In this document: positions 34,037-42,956 of the stretch, piece after piece
How positions within the stretch are numbered: position 1 is the first letter of the stretch
How the letters are laid out: each line of letters begins with the position of its first letter
Source: Rhizobium leguminosarum
GTDB lineage: Bacteria; Pseudomonadota; Alphaproteobacteria; Rhizobiales; Rhizobiaceae
NCBI RefSeq assembly: GCF_017876795.1
Contig: NZ_JAGIOR010000002.1
Coordinates: 62,001 to 126,000 of the forward strand
Length of the DNA: 64,000 bases
Direction: 5' to 3'
The notes under the pieces: generated by a model
The model's database searches: none
The model's input: only the letters and a program-made list of their open reading frames with translations
Told to the model about the DNA's origin: nothing
Position numbers and translations under genes: made by a program

Positions 34037-34382
34037 AACGACCCGCGAACTGCTGACATCAGGCGGCTGGAACGAATTGGAATTCGGCCCTTTCCGCGAA
34101 AATGTCACCATTCACTGGATTCGCCCCTTCGAGGGCGGTCAGCCGGGCGTGGCGCTGTTGAAATATAAGCCCGGCGCCTCCGTTCCCCGCCATCGCCACG
34201 AGGGGCTTGAGACCATCCTGGTGCTCGATGGTGTTCAATCCGACGAGACGGGCGATTACATCAGCGGCAGTTATATCGTCAATGCACCCGGCAGCGAGCA
34301 TTCGGTCTGGAGCGATACCGGCTGTGTCGTGCTCATCCAGTGGGACCGGCCGGTGAAGATACTCGAAGAGGAAATCGCCTGA
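34029..34382 (+). CDS. ChrR-like cupin domain protein
   Basis: A 117-residue single cupin with metal ligands in PRHRHEGLETILVLDG (two His, Glu) and a later His in APGSEHSVWS. It resembles the cupin part of anti-sigma factor ChrR without the zinc-binding anti-sigma domain. It starts inside the hydrolase gene (8-base overlap) and ends the operon. A role as an isomerase, a decarboxylation helper or a sensor is unknown. Confidence 0.75.
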   Translation: MPETTRELLTSGGWNELEFGPFRENVTIHWIRPFEGGQPGVALLKYKPGASVPRHRHEGLETILVLDGVQSDETGDYISGSYIVNAPGSEHSVWSDTGCVVLIQWDRPVKILEEEIA

Positions 34383-34497
34383 TTCCGTTCTTCGCCGCTG
34401 CATGGCAACGATAGCAGCGTCGAGCTAATCGAAGCGGTTTCACCCACTGGGGCGATTTCCATCAGGCAAGCGGCGTGACGCTGGGTGCGACGCGCTT

Positions 34498-35082
34498 TTA
34501 AGCAACACCCCTCAAAAATTCTTCGGTCTCCATGAGTTCAAGCTGCACGGAAAACCGATCGTGCAGAAGTTCCAGTGAGGCGTCATGTGTATCGTCGGCG
34601 CCGCTGCAGACGGCGTCTTTCAGCACGATGACCCGATAGGCGAGATCGATCGCGCCGAGCGTCGTGGCAAGCACGCAGACGTCGGTTTCACCGCCTGATA
34701 TCACAAGCGTATCGACCCGCTCCGACTGAAGGATCGGATGGAGGCGACCGTCGATCCAGGGGGAATAGGTACGTTTGTCGAAGTGCCTTGCCGGCGGAAC
34801 CAGTGACGCCAGTGATGAGGCCAGATCGACGAGGTCGCGCGGAAGATACTCGCCGGTCATCATCCACCATTTCCGGTAATAATCACGCCATTTCCCCGGC
34901 ATCTCGTCGGCATGTTCGGGCGGCAGGAAGCGGGTAAAGATCGTTCGAGACGGGTGCCGTCCGGCGAGTTCCTCGATCTGCGGCGAGACCCGTGCCATCC
35001 AGGGAACATGCCAAGGGGTGTCTTCGGCAAACATCCGCTGCATGTCGACGCAGAGGTGCCGCCACTCGCCGATCTCGCCCAT
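34498..35082 (-). CDS. Isochorismatase family cysteine hydrolase (third in the window)
   Basis: A 194-residue hydrolase with Asp13 (CVDMQRMF), Lys103 (FDKRTYSPW) and Cys136 (GETDVCVLAT). Start ATG 35082 is chosen for the ribosome site GGAGG five bases upstream; the frame extends ten codons further without one. It is clearly different from the two hydrolases of the biuret operon and resembles generic nicotinamidase-like proteins. Substrate unknown. It is encoded convergently with the biuret operon, so it is not part of that unit. Confidence 0.8.
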   Translation of the reverse strand: MGEIGEWRHLCVDMQRMFAEDTPWHVPWMARVSPQIEELAGRHPSRTIFTRFLPPEHADEMPGKWRDYYRKWWMMTGEYLPRDLVDLASSLASLVPPARHFDKRTYSPWIDGRLHPILQSERVDTLVISGGETDVCVLATTLGAIDLAYRVIVLKDAVCSGADDTHDASLELLHDRFSVQLELMETEEFLRGVA

Positions 35083-35157
35083 CACATCCTCCGTTCTCCG
35101 GGCGTCAACCATCGCCTGCGGCGAAAGTTCCCGTGACTGGCGGATGACAGAAGGCTT

Positions 35158-37590
35158 TCAGGCGACGGCGCCTGGAGCGTTCGTCAGCAATCCAGCGGCG
35201 CTCTCAGGTTGCTGGAAACAATCGAGTTCGCGAAGAGGAACGGGTTTGGAGAAGAAGTAGCCCTGGAGGTCGGTGCAGCCGAGGGCGGCCAGAAAGTCGC
35301 GTTGATATTCGGTTTCAACGCCTTCCGCCGTCGTCGAGATACCGAGGTTGCGGCTGAGCGCGACGATAGCGCCAATGATGGCTGCCCCGTTGGCTTTTGT
35401 GCCGAGCAGCGAGACGAACGAACGATCGATCTTGATGCGGTCGATGTCGAAGCGCATCAGGTGGCTGAGGCATGAAAAGCCGGTTCCGAAATCATCGAGC
35501 GAAATCTGAACACCCTGGCTGCGCAGCGACTTCAGCACCGAATAGACGTCCGAGTTATCCTCGATGAGCGAGGACTCGGTGAGCTCGAGCTCGAGCCGGG
35601 ATGGCGGCAGCCCGCTTTCCTGAAGCACGGCGAAGACTTCCTCGGCAAAATTCGGTCTTCTTAACTGCGCGGGAGATACATTGACGGCAACGAACGTATC
35701 TTCAGGCCATTTGCAGGCGGCTCGGCAGGCTTCGCGCAATACCCAGAAACCGAGAGCGTCGATGAGACCCCCTTCCTCGGCGACAGGGATGAAGCTGGAA
35801 GGCGCCAACAGTCCGCGCTGGCTGTGACGCCAGCGCACCAGAGCTTCCGCGCCCGACGCCGAGTATCCGCCCTCGGCGCGATGCACGGTTTGGTAGTAGA
35901 CCTCGAGCGATCCGAAGTCCGGCCTGTTCGCAGCCGGGTCTGAGCGTAGACTGTCGCCGGATGAGGCCATGCTTTTGGCCAGAACTTCCCGCAATTCGTT
36001 CTTGAGAATGTCGCGCGCATTCCTGCCGCCGTCCATGGATGGCGAATAGACGCGCCATTGACCTCTCCCGCCCATCTTTGCCTCGTAAAGCGCGACGTCG
36101 GCGTAGCGCATGATGTCGTCGGCATTCCGGCCGGCATCCGGCACGACGGTCACGCCGATCGAGCCGCCGACGCGGGCGACCGCCTCCCCCCGCAAAAGCG
36201 GGAAGGGCTTGCCAAGTTCGGCAACGATCGCTTCGCAGATTGCCGGCAGAACACGATCATGTTCTTTGATGTCGCGGAGAAGCAGGGCAAATTCGTCCCC
36301 TCCGAGCCGGGCAAGCGTGTCGCCTGGGCGCAGTATGGAGCGGATACGCTCCGCAGCCATCCTGATGAGTTCATCGCCGGCCGCATGACCGAACGTGTCG
36401 TTCACTGCTTTGAAGCGGTCGAGGTCGAGAAGCGCAACTGCCGAGCGCTCGGCCGAATTTTTTGTCTCGGCCAGGCACTCGTCGAACCGGATCGCGAACA
36501 AGGCGCGATTGGGAAGGTCGGTCAGCACATCATGCAGGGCAAGCTGCCGTGCATGCAGCTCGCTTTTCTTCAATTCGCCGAGACTGCTTCGCAGCCGCAC
36601 CAGTAGAACCGAGAACAGGATGGCGATCACCAGGGCGGCAATCGAAAGCGCCGGCATCAAGCGGCCAATCACCCTCGAACCTGGAAGATCGGGCCGCCAA
36701 ACGATGAAGCCTATCGGTTCGCCGTTTGCCGTGGCGTCGATTTGAAACGCAACCTCGTTTTCGTCGGCATCGGCGGTGCGCGCGAAGCGCGCGCCGTTGA
36801 GGCCCTGTTGCCGGCTCAATTCGTCCAGCGCCGCACCATCGATAAACCGAACGACGATCAGGAATTGCCGCATCGGCTGCTGCTGTCCCTGATCGGCCCC
36901 GTTGATGGCGACGACGCCGACGATCGTCGGCCGGCCTTCCAGCCGCATCAGATTGGCCAAGGCACGGTTCGAGCGGACGGCGCTCGCAAGGTGGCTTTCC
37001 ATCGAGGACGGCGTTCGTTCGGAAACCGGTCCTTGTCTCACCCCGAGGCGGGCATCCTGAAGGAGAGGCAAAAAGAGAGGCTTCATCCAGCGATAACGCT
37101 TTTCCGTTTGGGCATCCGCCAGCATGAGCAGTTGAGCCTTCTCGTCGACGACGAAAGCCTGGTCGTAGCCGAAGGCGGACATTGCGGTCTGGCTGATCGC
37201 ACTCCCGGCCGCCGCCGTCAGGACCGCATCGAGGCTGGAGGAGCCTCCGGTTGACCGGGCGGCGGGATAAACACGTGTGAGGTAGCCGTTGCCGAACTGG
37301 CCGATAACATGCGCGACCTGATCGACCTGTTCGCGCAGGCGTGCATTCACAAGCTGGCGTTGGCGATCAAGGGCGGCAGCGTCACTCTCAGTTCCTGCCC
37401 ACAGCGCCGAAAGCACGACAAGTCCAATCGCTCCAAGGCCGCTAACTGCGATCAGAAAGAGAATTCTTCCCGAGGCGATCCAGGATTGCTGAAACGTATT
37501 GGAGCTGGAAGGAACAACGATTTGCAAGCTTAGACCCCTGGACACCACGACACGGGCGGTATTCGCCGACGCTAACAAAGAAGCGTTCAC
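35158..37590 (-). CDS. Membrane-bound diguanylate cyclase/phosphodiesterase (CHASE4-like-GGDEF-EAL)
   Basis: An 810-residue c-di-GMP enzyme. One membrane segment lies near 43-65 (ILFLIAVSGLGAIGLVVLSAL), then a periplasmic CHASE4-like sensor to about 305, and a second membrane segment near 310-335. The GGDEF domain (about 350-510) has an intact GGDEF near 430 and an RxxD inhibitory site (RPGDTLARL) five residues before it. The EAL domain (about 545-790) has EALVRW, ELTESSL, DDFGTG and AEGVET. All key residues for both activities are present, so the direction of turnover cannot be read from sequence. GTG start at 37590 is uncertain, with no clear ribosome site. It starts about 60 bases from a divergent periplasmic binding protein gene, a possible sensory partner. 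Confidence 0.88.
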   Translation of the reverse strand: MNASLLASANTARVVVSRGLSLQIVVPSSSNTFQQSWIASGRILFLIAVSGLGAIGLVVLSALWAGTESDAAALDRQRQLVNARLREQVDQVAHVIGQFGNGYLTRVYPAARSTGGSSSLDAVLTAAAGSAISQTAMSAFGYDQAFVVDEKAQLLMLADAQTEKRYRWMKPLFLPLLQDARLGVRQGPVSERTPSSMESHLASAVRSNRALANLMRLEGRPTIVGVVAINGADQGQQQPMRQFLIVVRFIDGAALDELSRQQGLNGARFARTADADENEVAFQIDATANGEPIGFIVWRPDLPGSRVIGRLMPALSIAALVIAILFSVLLVRLRSSLGELKKSELHARQLALHDVLTDLPNRALFAIRFDECLAETKNSAERSAVALLDLDRFKAVNDTFGHAAGDELIRMAAERIRSILRPGDTLARLGGDEFALLLRDIKEHDRVLPAICEAIVAELGKPFPLLRGEAVARVGGSIGVTVVPDAGRNADDIMRYADVALYEAKMGGRGQWRVYSPSMDGGRNARDILKNELREVLAKSMASSGDSLRSDPAANRPDFGSLEVYYQTVHRAEGGYSASGAEALVRWRHSQRGLLAPSSFIPVAEEGGLIDALGFWVLREACRAACKWPEDTFVAVNVSPAQLRRPNFAEEVFAVLQESGLPPSRLELELTESSLIEDNSDVYSVLKSLRSQGVQISLDDFGTGFSCLSHLMRFDIDRIKIDRSFVSLLGTKANGAAIIGAIVALSRNLGISTTAEGVETEYQRDFLAALGCTDLQGYFFSKPVPLRELDCFQQPESAAGLLTNAPGAVA

Positions 37591-37652
37591 GTAGAATTAA
37601 AAGCTGCGGCGCACTATGGGCGAGATCGAACACGCCCCAAGGAGCCCTGACG

Positions 37653-38459
37653 ATGCTGCGCATATCCATTCAAGCTACATTGCGCGCAACGCTGACGGCT
37701 GGCGGGTTGGGTATCTTCTTGGCTGCGGCCTCGCCGCTTCAGCTGGCTGCTCAAGATCGCACGCCGATGAGGATTGCCGTCGAAGGTGCGTTTCCGCCCT
37801 TCAATTACGTCGATGCAAACAACAAGCTTCAAGGCTTCGACATCGATGTTGCCAACGCCCTTTGCGAGGTCGGCAAGTTCGAATGCCAATTCATCATCGA
37901 GAAGTGGGACGACATAATTCCTGATCTCATTGCCGATAAATACGACGCGATCATCTCATCCATGTCGATGAGCCTCGAGCGGCGTCAAAAGGTTGCTTTC
38001 ACTGAAAAATACTACAACAGCCCGTCCGTGTTCATCGCGCGGAAAGATTCGCCGATCAGCGATGTCAGCCCCACCGCCCTCAGCGGCAAGATTCTCGGGG
38101 TGACGTCGTCGACGGCGCAGGAATCCTACGCCAACCATCTCTATCCGGAGATGAAAAAGAAGGTCTTCCGGTCTTCGCCTGAATTGTACAAAGGGTTGTC
38201 GGACGGCAGTGTCGATATTATCCTGGAGGACAAACTCGCCATTTACGACTGGATCGCCAATACGAAAGCGGGAACCTGCTGCGAATTCAAGGGACCGGAT
38301 CTGGTCGACGTCACATACTTCGGTGAAGGTGCCGGCATTGCGTTGCGCCTGGATGACAAGGAGCGTCTTACGCGCTTGAACGAAGCGTTGAAGAGCATCA
38401 AGGCGGACGGGACCTATGACATGATCAACGCAAAATATTTCCCGTTCAGCATCCAATAG
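37653..38459 (+). CDS. Amino acid-type periplasmic binding protein (orphan)
   Basis: A 268-residue extracellular solute-binding protein family 3 member. The signal peptide ends near QLAAQDRTP. The mature domain starts MRIAVEGAFPPFNYVDANNK and has GFDIDVANALCEVG, DAIISSMSMSLERRQKVAFT and the late DGTYDMINAKYFPF, all typical of polar amino acid (Lys/Arg/Orn or opine) binding proteins. No permease or ATPase gene adjoins it. It may feed a transporter encoded elsewhere or present a ligand to the divergent CHASE4-GGDEF-EAL protein. Confidence 0.83.
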   Translation: MLRISIQATLRATLTAGGLGIFLAAASPLQLAAQDRTPMRIAVEGAFPPFNYVDANNKLQGFDIDVANALCEVGKFECQFIIEKWDDIIPDLIADKYDAIISSMSMSLERRQKVAFTEKYYNSPSVFIARKDSPISDVSPTALSGKILGVTSSTAQESYANHLYPEMKKKVFRSSPELYKGLSDGSVDIILEDKLAIYDWIANTKAGTCCEFKGPDLVDVTYFGEGAGIALRLDDKERLTRLNEALKSIKADGTYDMINAKYFPFSIQ

Positions 38460-38487
38460 TCTCGCCGGCAAATTCTTGACGAAGGCA

Positions 38488-38514
38488 GGATGGCCGGTTT
38501 GCGACCGACCATCC
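38488..38514. terminator. Hairpin between convergent genes
   Basis: GGATGG-C-CGGT and ACCG-A-CCATCC form a 10-bp stem with one internal mismatch and a 5-base loop, between the binding protein stop and the minus-strand dehydrogenase stop. No T-run on the plus strand. Confidence 0.5.
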
Positions 38515-38542
38515 CATAAAGTCTAGTCTTCGATCGTGATCG

Positions 38543-39733
38543 CTATGCGGCTTTCGCGACGTCTCCATGCGGATCGAGGACATATTTCGTCGCGGCGCCC
38601 TGGTCGAAGCTCTCATATCCGGCGGCGGCCTCGTCGAGCGGGATGACCTTGGCATTGACGATATCGGCAATGGGCAGCCGGTCGTGGAGGATCGCCTGCA
38701 TGAGCTGCCGATTGTATTTGAGCACCGGCGTCTGGCCGGTGTGGAAGGACTGCGCCTTGGCCCAGCCGAGGCCGAAGCGGAGCGCAAGATTGCCGTGTTT
38801 GGCGGCATTGTCGACGGCGCCCGGATCCTCGGTGACGTAGAGGCCGGGAATACCGATCGAGCCTGCGGCGCGAGTAATCTCCATCATCTGGTTGAGCACG
38901 ATCGCCGGCTGTTCGCCGCCCGAATGGCCGCGTGCCTCGAAGCCGACCGCATCGATGGCGCTATCCACCTCGTTGCTGCCGACGACCTGCGCGATCATGT
39001 CGCCAAGACGGTCGCTCTTGGAGAGATCGATCGGTTCGAAACCGACCCTCGCCGCATGCGCCAGGCGATCCTTGTTGAAGTCACCGATCATGACGACCGC
39101 GGCGCCGAGAATGCGAGCCGAAGCCGCAGCCGCAAGGCCGACAGGGCCGGCGCCAGCGACGTAGACGGTCGAGCCGACCCCGACACCGGCGCGCACTGCG
39201 CCATGGAAACCGGTGGGCAGAATATCGGAGAGCATGGTGAGATCGCGGATCTTCGCCATCGCCTTGTCCCGATCAGGGATTTTCAGCAGGTTGAAATCGG
39301 CATAGGGAATGGTGACGTAGCGCGCCTGTCCACCGATCCAGCCACCCATGTCGACATAGCCGTAAGCGCCACCGGCGCGGGACGGGTTTACCGTCAGGCA
39401 GACACCGGTATCCTGCGACTTGCAGCAGCGGCAACGGCCGCAGGCGACATTGAACGGTACCGAGACGATATCGCCGATGTCGAGCATCTCGACGTCGACG
39501 CCTTTCTCGATGATCTCGCCGGTGATCTCATGACCGAGCACCAGACCCGGCATCGCCGTCGTACGGCCGCGGACCATGTGCTGGTCGGAGCCGCAGATAT
39601 TGGTCGATATCACCTTCAGGATGACGCCGTGCTCGATGCGGCGGCCGTCGGGCGCTTCCAGCTTCGGGTCGTCGATGTCGCGAACTTCGACCTTGCCCGG
39701 CCTCAAATAAACGACGCCTCTATTCTTGCTCAT
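38543..39733 (-). CDS. fdhA: Glutathione-independent formaldehyde dehydrogenase (zinc MDR family)
   Basis: A 396-residue zinc-dependent medium-chain dehydrogenase that oxidises formaldehyde to formate with NAD. Catalytic zinc ligands lie in NICGSDQHMVRG and GHEITGEI. The four structural-zinc cysteines lie in CGRCRCCKSQDTGVC. The cofactor motif is VYVAGAGPVGLAAAASA. IDAVGFEARGH and KYNRQLMQAIL are typical of the FdhA/PFDH subfamily. Start MSKNRG at 39733 has GGGAGGA upstream. Formaldehyde would be produced by the N-demethylase operon at 12.6 kb, but there is no direct linkage, so the connection is speculative. Confidence 0.85.
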   Translation of the reverse strand: MSKNRGVVYLRPGKVEVRDIDDPKLEAPDGRRIEHGVILKVISTNICGSDQHMVRGRTTAMPGLVLGHEITGEIIEKGVDVEMLDIGDIVSVPFNVACGRCRCCKSQDTGVCLTVNPSRAGGAYGYVDMGGWIGGQARYVTIPYADFNLLKIPDRDKAMAKIRDLTMLSDILPTGFHGAVRAGVGVGSTVYVAGAGPVGLAAAASARILGAAVVMIGDFNKDRLAHAARVGFEPIDLSKSDRLGDMIAQVVGSNEVDSAIDAVGFEARGHSGGEQPAIVLNQMMEITRAAGSIGIPGLYVTEDPGAVDNAAKHGNLALRFGLGWAKAQSFHTGQTPVLKYNRQLMQAILHDRLPIADIVNAKVIPLDEAAAGYESFDQGAATKYVLDPHGDVAKAA

Positions 39734-40497
39734 GGATTCCTCCCACTTGTTGAATGCCTCGATCTGCAACCGATGCAATCGATGGCAACTTTTCCTCCGG
39801 CCTGCCTCCTCTGCAGTCCGGTATTCACAACGCCGCATCGGGCGATATTCGAATTTCACGAATGGACAGATTCGATGGAGGGAGAGAGTGAAGACGATAG
39901 GTCTTGCCTGTCGTTCCGTTCGTCATCGCCGCCGCAATCGTCGATCTGCTGCGTAAGCGCCGGTTTTGCGCTCCAGAACCTCCTTTCGATCCATCTCGAT
40001 ATCTTTCCGGGTGTCTCTCCGGCGATCTCCTTGCGGATTCAGTTCTTATAACAGCTGCCGGGCGGCCGGACCGGCCTTCCAATGGTTCATGTCGCCAGCT
40101 TGCGAGGCGGCGCCTTGAACACCACAAGAAAACCACGCCCGGCGGAAAACAGCGCCCGAAAAAACGACATGGGTGCAATTCAAAGACGACGTCGGCGAAG
40201 TCGCGGCAGGCATGCTGCTCATGCGAATAAGTTGGTCCCCGAATAGGGCGGTTTTCCGGATCGCCTCAGAAATTTGATCGCAGGCCTCTGATCAAATGGT
40301 GTGAGCATGATGTCGTCCGCTATCAGGCCTCAGGTTGTGCTCGAGAGCCCGATTTGGCTGATTGGCTGTCGCGATGTGGGCACATCTGTTCGGCCGCGGC
40401 AGATGCCGGTCTCAATCGTGATTGGACATCGGCTGCGACCTGAGCGACGCTATTTTTGGGAGCGGACCATCTATTTTTGAGATGATAGGAGGCCGAA
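39734..40497. other. Long intergenic region, no supported gene
   Basis: About 760 bases. Short open frames here (for example 39904-40230) lack a ribosome site and have unlikely composition. Near 40290-40320 the string GTGAGCATGATGTCGTCCG resembles an arm of a dispersed rhizobial repeat. The 3' end holds the promoter and ribosome site (AGGAGG, 40487-40492) of the next gene. Confidence 0.5.
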
Positions 40498-40932
40498 ATG
40501 GAACAGTATGCGCTGGAGCAGTTGAAAACGATTGCAAAGGTCAGCACGACTTGTAAGCGCCTTGAACTAACGCGGCGCGAACGCATTGAACGGTGGGCCG
40601 AAAGTCTCGAACACAGCCCCAGACCGTTTCTTAGGACGCTTCACGAAACCGAATATCAGCCGATCGCAAATCGGATTGCCATGCGGGATGACGATACCCC
40701 GATCTCTGTTGCATTCGCTGATCCCATTCTGCGGGCGGCAGGAATGGAAAATGATAGTTATGGAGAAGCCAAACGGTTCTTCGAACTCAGCGACGAGCAG
40801 TTGCACGAGCTTGTCTGCTTCTGTCATTTTGGTGAAAGCGTCAGCGCGGCAGTAATCGGTCGTCGTGTACGAAAGATCGCAGATCCCAAACCAAGCGGTT
40901 TTTTCGCTCAGCTTCGTGCGTTCTTTGGCTGA
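40498..40932 (+). CDS. Hypothetical protein
   Basis: A 144-residue soluble protein with no signal peptide or membrane segment that I can see. The N-terminal half is rich in charged residues (LTRRERIERWAESLE). The C-terminal half has a helix-rich stretch ending CFCHFGESVSAAVIGRRVRKIA. Strong ribosome site AGGAGG precedes ATG 40498, and the downstream sequence is non-coding. I do not recognise a family; it may be a rhizobial lineage-specific protein. Confidence 0.65.
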   Translation: MEQYALEQLKTIAKVSTTCKRLELTRRERIERWAESLEHSPRPFLRTLHETEYQPIANRIAMRDDDTPISVAFADPILRAAGMENDSYGEAKRFFELSDEQLHELVCFCHFGESVSAAVIGRRVRKIADPKPSGFFAQLRAFFG

Positions 40933-41062
40933 TTGGGGCTAAAGACCTCTTGGCGTCGCAAGGCTGACGCCCGCCAGTGGCGTGAGGTCTCGTCCTGCGG
41001 CCTTGTCCGGCCTGCAGGGCACTTGCGCCGATCCGGCAATCGGGAGTCGTCGGCCGGCCGGC

Positions 41063-41968
41063 TTAGCCGTCGTGCGACCGGCGGCTGCGCTTGGCGTCGA
41101 TTGCCGTATGCCAGAATACAGCGCCGAGGATGATCGCGCCGCCGAAATAGGTGGCGAGGGGGGGCTTTTCGGAAAACAGCAACCAGACCCAGAGGGGTGT
41201 CAGCACGATTTCCATCGTGCCGATCAGCGCCGCCTCGGCCGGCGGCATCCGCTTCGCTCCCGCGAGGAAGAGCACCAGCGCGAGGGAGAAATTGGTGGCG
41301 CCGAAGGCGGCAAGGACGATCCAGTTGTGCAGGTCGAGCGAGCCGACCGAACCGAAGGGCGCGAAGATGACCAGGGTCAGAAAAGCGCTGACGACGGTCG
41401 GCGGCAGGCTTGGCACACCGGGGCTGATGCGTGGAATGATGATGACGAGCGCGAAAGAGGCGGTCATGCCGAGTGCCAGCAGATCGCCCCAGCCGGTCCC
41501 GCCGCCGATCGACGAGGCGACGATAATCGCAACGCCGAAGAGCGAGACGCCGCCGGCAATCAGCGTCCGCCTGGCGACCCTCTCCTTGAGGATGAGCCAG
41601 CCGAACAAGGCTGCGATGAACGGCGTCGTCGCATAGATCATCGTCACATTGGCAACGGTGGTCATGTAGAGCGCCCCGATGAAGCAGCCCTGACTGAAGG
41701 TCTGGCACGCGATCATCGCAAGACCGGAGGAATGGAAGACGGAACGCCATTGCCGCCGCGAGATGCCCCCTTCGAGGAAAAGGCAGGGGATCAGCAGGAA
41801 CAGGCCGCCGAACAACGACCGCCAGGCAATCGCCGTCCATACGTCGGTCGTGAGCAACCGCGAGTAAACGCCGCTCGCACTCCAGGCGAGCGTCGCGGCA
41901 ACGATGAGAAGCACACCCTTCTCGTGCTCGCTGCCTGCGAGGCGTGTGGTCGGATTTTCAATGGTCAC
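41063..41968 (-). CDS. DMT superfamily transporter (EamA, ten-helix)
   Basis: A 301-residue membrane protein with ten hydrophobic segments in two EamA repeats, for example GVLLIVAATLAWSASGVYS at the N-terminus and PPAEAALIGTMEIVLTPLWVW in the second repeat. The family exports amino acids, purines or other metabolites. A GTG start at 41968 gives the usual length; the frame is open to 42058 but that extension is hydrophilic and overlaps the control region. Divergent from a LysR gene, which probably regulates it. Confidence 0.83.
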   Translation of the reverse strand: MTIENPTTRLAGSEHEKGVLLIVAATLAWSASGVYSRLLTTDVWTAIAWRSLFGGLFLLIPCLFLEGGISRRQWRSVFHSSGLAMIACQTFSQGCFIGALYMTTVANVTMIYATTPFIAALFGWLILKERVARRTLIAGGVSLFGVAIIVASSIGGGTGWGDLLALGMTASFALVIIIPRISPGVPSLPPTVVSAFLTLVIFAPFGSVGSLDLHNWIVLAAFGATNFSLALVLFLAGAKRMPPAEAALIGTMEIVLTPLWVWLLFSEKPPLATYFGGAIILGAVFWHTAIDAKRSRRSHDG

Positions 41969-42020
41969 GCAGATGGTCTCAAAGAAGGAAGTCGAACGCG
42001 GTTCATTTCTGAGCCCGGAA

Positions 42021-42056
42021 TTGACATTAGGCAAACGAATAGTAGAGATAGCTATC
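42021..42056 (+). promoter_or_regulatory. Candidate LysR promoter/operator
   Basis: TTGACA (42021-42026) fits a sigma-70 -35 box for the LysR gene, with TAGAGA about 16 bases on. The palindrome GATAGCTATC (42047-42056) lies between the divergent EamA and LysR genes and could be the regulator binding site. Confidence 0.4.
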
Positions 42057-42080
42057 ATCGATTTTTTCTATGGCTTTCTC

Positions 42081-42956
42081 ATGCAAGTGCCAATCGAGAG
42101 CGACCTGTTGAGGACCTTCCTGGTCGTCGCCGAAACGTCGAACTTCTCCGCGGCTGCCCAGCGCATCGGGCGGACGCAATCGGCCGTCAGCACCCAGATC
42201 AAGAGACTCGAGGAAGCGATCGGCGAAAGTCTTTTCGAGCGCGGCGCCCGCGGCGTGCTGCTCACTCGCCAGGGCATGCAACTGGTGCCTTATGCTCGCA
42301 GGGTGATCGATCTGTTGAACGAAGCCGCCGTGACGATCCGCAGCAAGCCGCTCGAGGGGCCGGTGCGTATCGGAATTCCCGAGGAGTATAGCCAGACGGT
42401 GCTGCCGGCAGCCCTTGCGGCTTTCGCGGTGCGCCATCCGGCGGTCGAGGTCACCGTTTCCTGTGACTACACGGTTCGCAACCTTGCCGCCTTGGAACGG
42501 GACGAACTCGATCTGGCTGTCGTTTTCGACTGGAGCGATCAGAACAAGGGCGAGGTTCTCTGCATTGATCCCACAGTCTGGGTCACATCGATGGTCCATC
42601 GGCTGCACGACATCGATCCGCTGCCCGTTGCGACTTATCGCAACTCCACCTGGTCGCGCGATTTTGCGCTGCGGTCGCTGGAGCAGATCGGCCGCAACTA
42701 CCGGATCGCCTTCATCGCGGATACCGGCTCGGGGCTGAAGAATGCCGTGACCGCAGGCCTTGCTGTCACCACGCTTTCCCGCAGCAGCATCCCGCCCGGC
42801 TGCCGGGAACTGACCGCCGAAGACGGTTTTCCGCCGGTCGATTCCTCGAAGGTCGTTCTCCGTCGCAGCACGTATCGCTCCAGCGAAGCTGTCCGGGTGC
42901 TTGCCGAGATGCTGCGCGAAGCTTTCCAGCCTATGGCGGTGCCTGCGATGGCGTGA
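42081..42956 (+). CDS. LysR family transcriptional regulator
   Basis: A 291-residue LysR protein. The helix-turn-helix lies at about 8-65 (LLRTFLVVAETSNFSAAAQRIGRTQSAVSTQIKRLE, core AAQRIGRTQSAVSTQI), then a substrate-binding domain from about 90 (PVRIGIPEEYSQTVLPAAL). Start ATG 42081 (MQVPIESD) gives the standard length. It is divergent from the EamA transporter. Its 3' end overlaps the end of the convergent AraC-type gene by 26 bases. Effector unknown. Confidence 0.88.
   Translation: MQVPIESDLLRTFLVVAETSNFSAAAQRIGRTQSAVSTQIKRLEEAIGESLFERGARGVLLTRQGMQLVPYARRVIDLLNEAAVTIRSKPLEGPVRIGIPEEYSQTVLPAALAAFAVRHPAVEVTVSCDYTVRNLAALERDELDLAVVFDWSDQNKGEVLCIDPTVWVTSMVHRLHDIDPLPVATYRNSTWSRDFALRSLEQIGRNYRIAFIADTGSGLKNAVTAGLAVTTLSRSSIPPGCRELTAEDGFPPVDSSKVVLRRSTYRSSEAVRVLAEMLREAFQPMAVPAMA

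Noticed and set aside
39904..40230. Small protein beginning MPVVPFVIAAAIVDLLRK
   Set aside because: TTG start without ribosome site, strongly basic low-complexity C-terminal part, and an equally long frame on the opposite strand. No evidence that it is translated.
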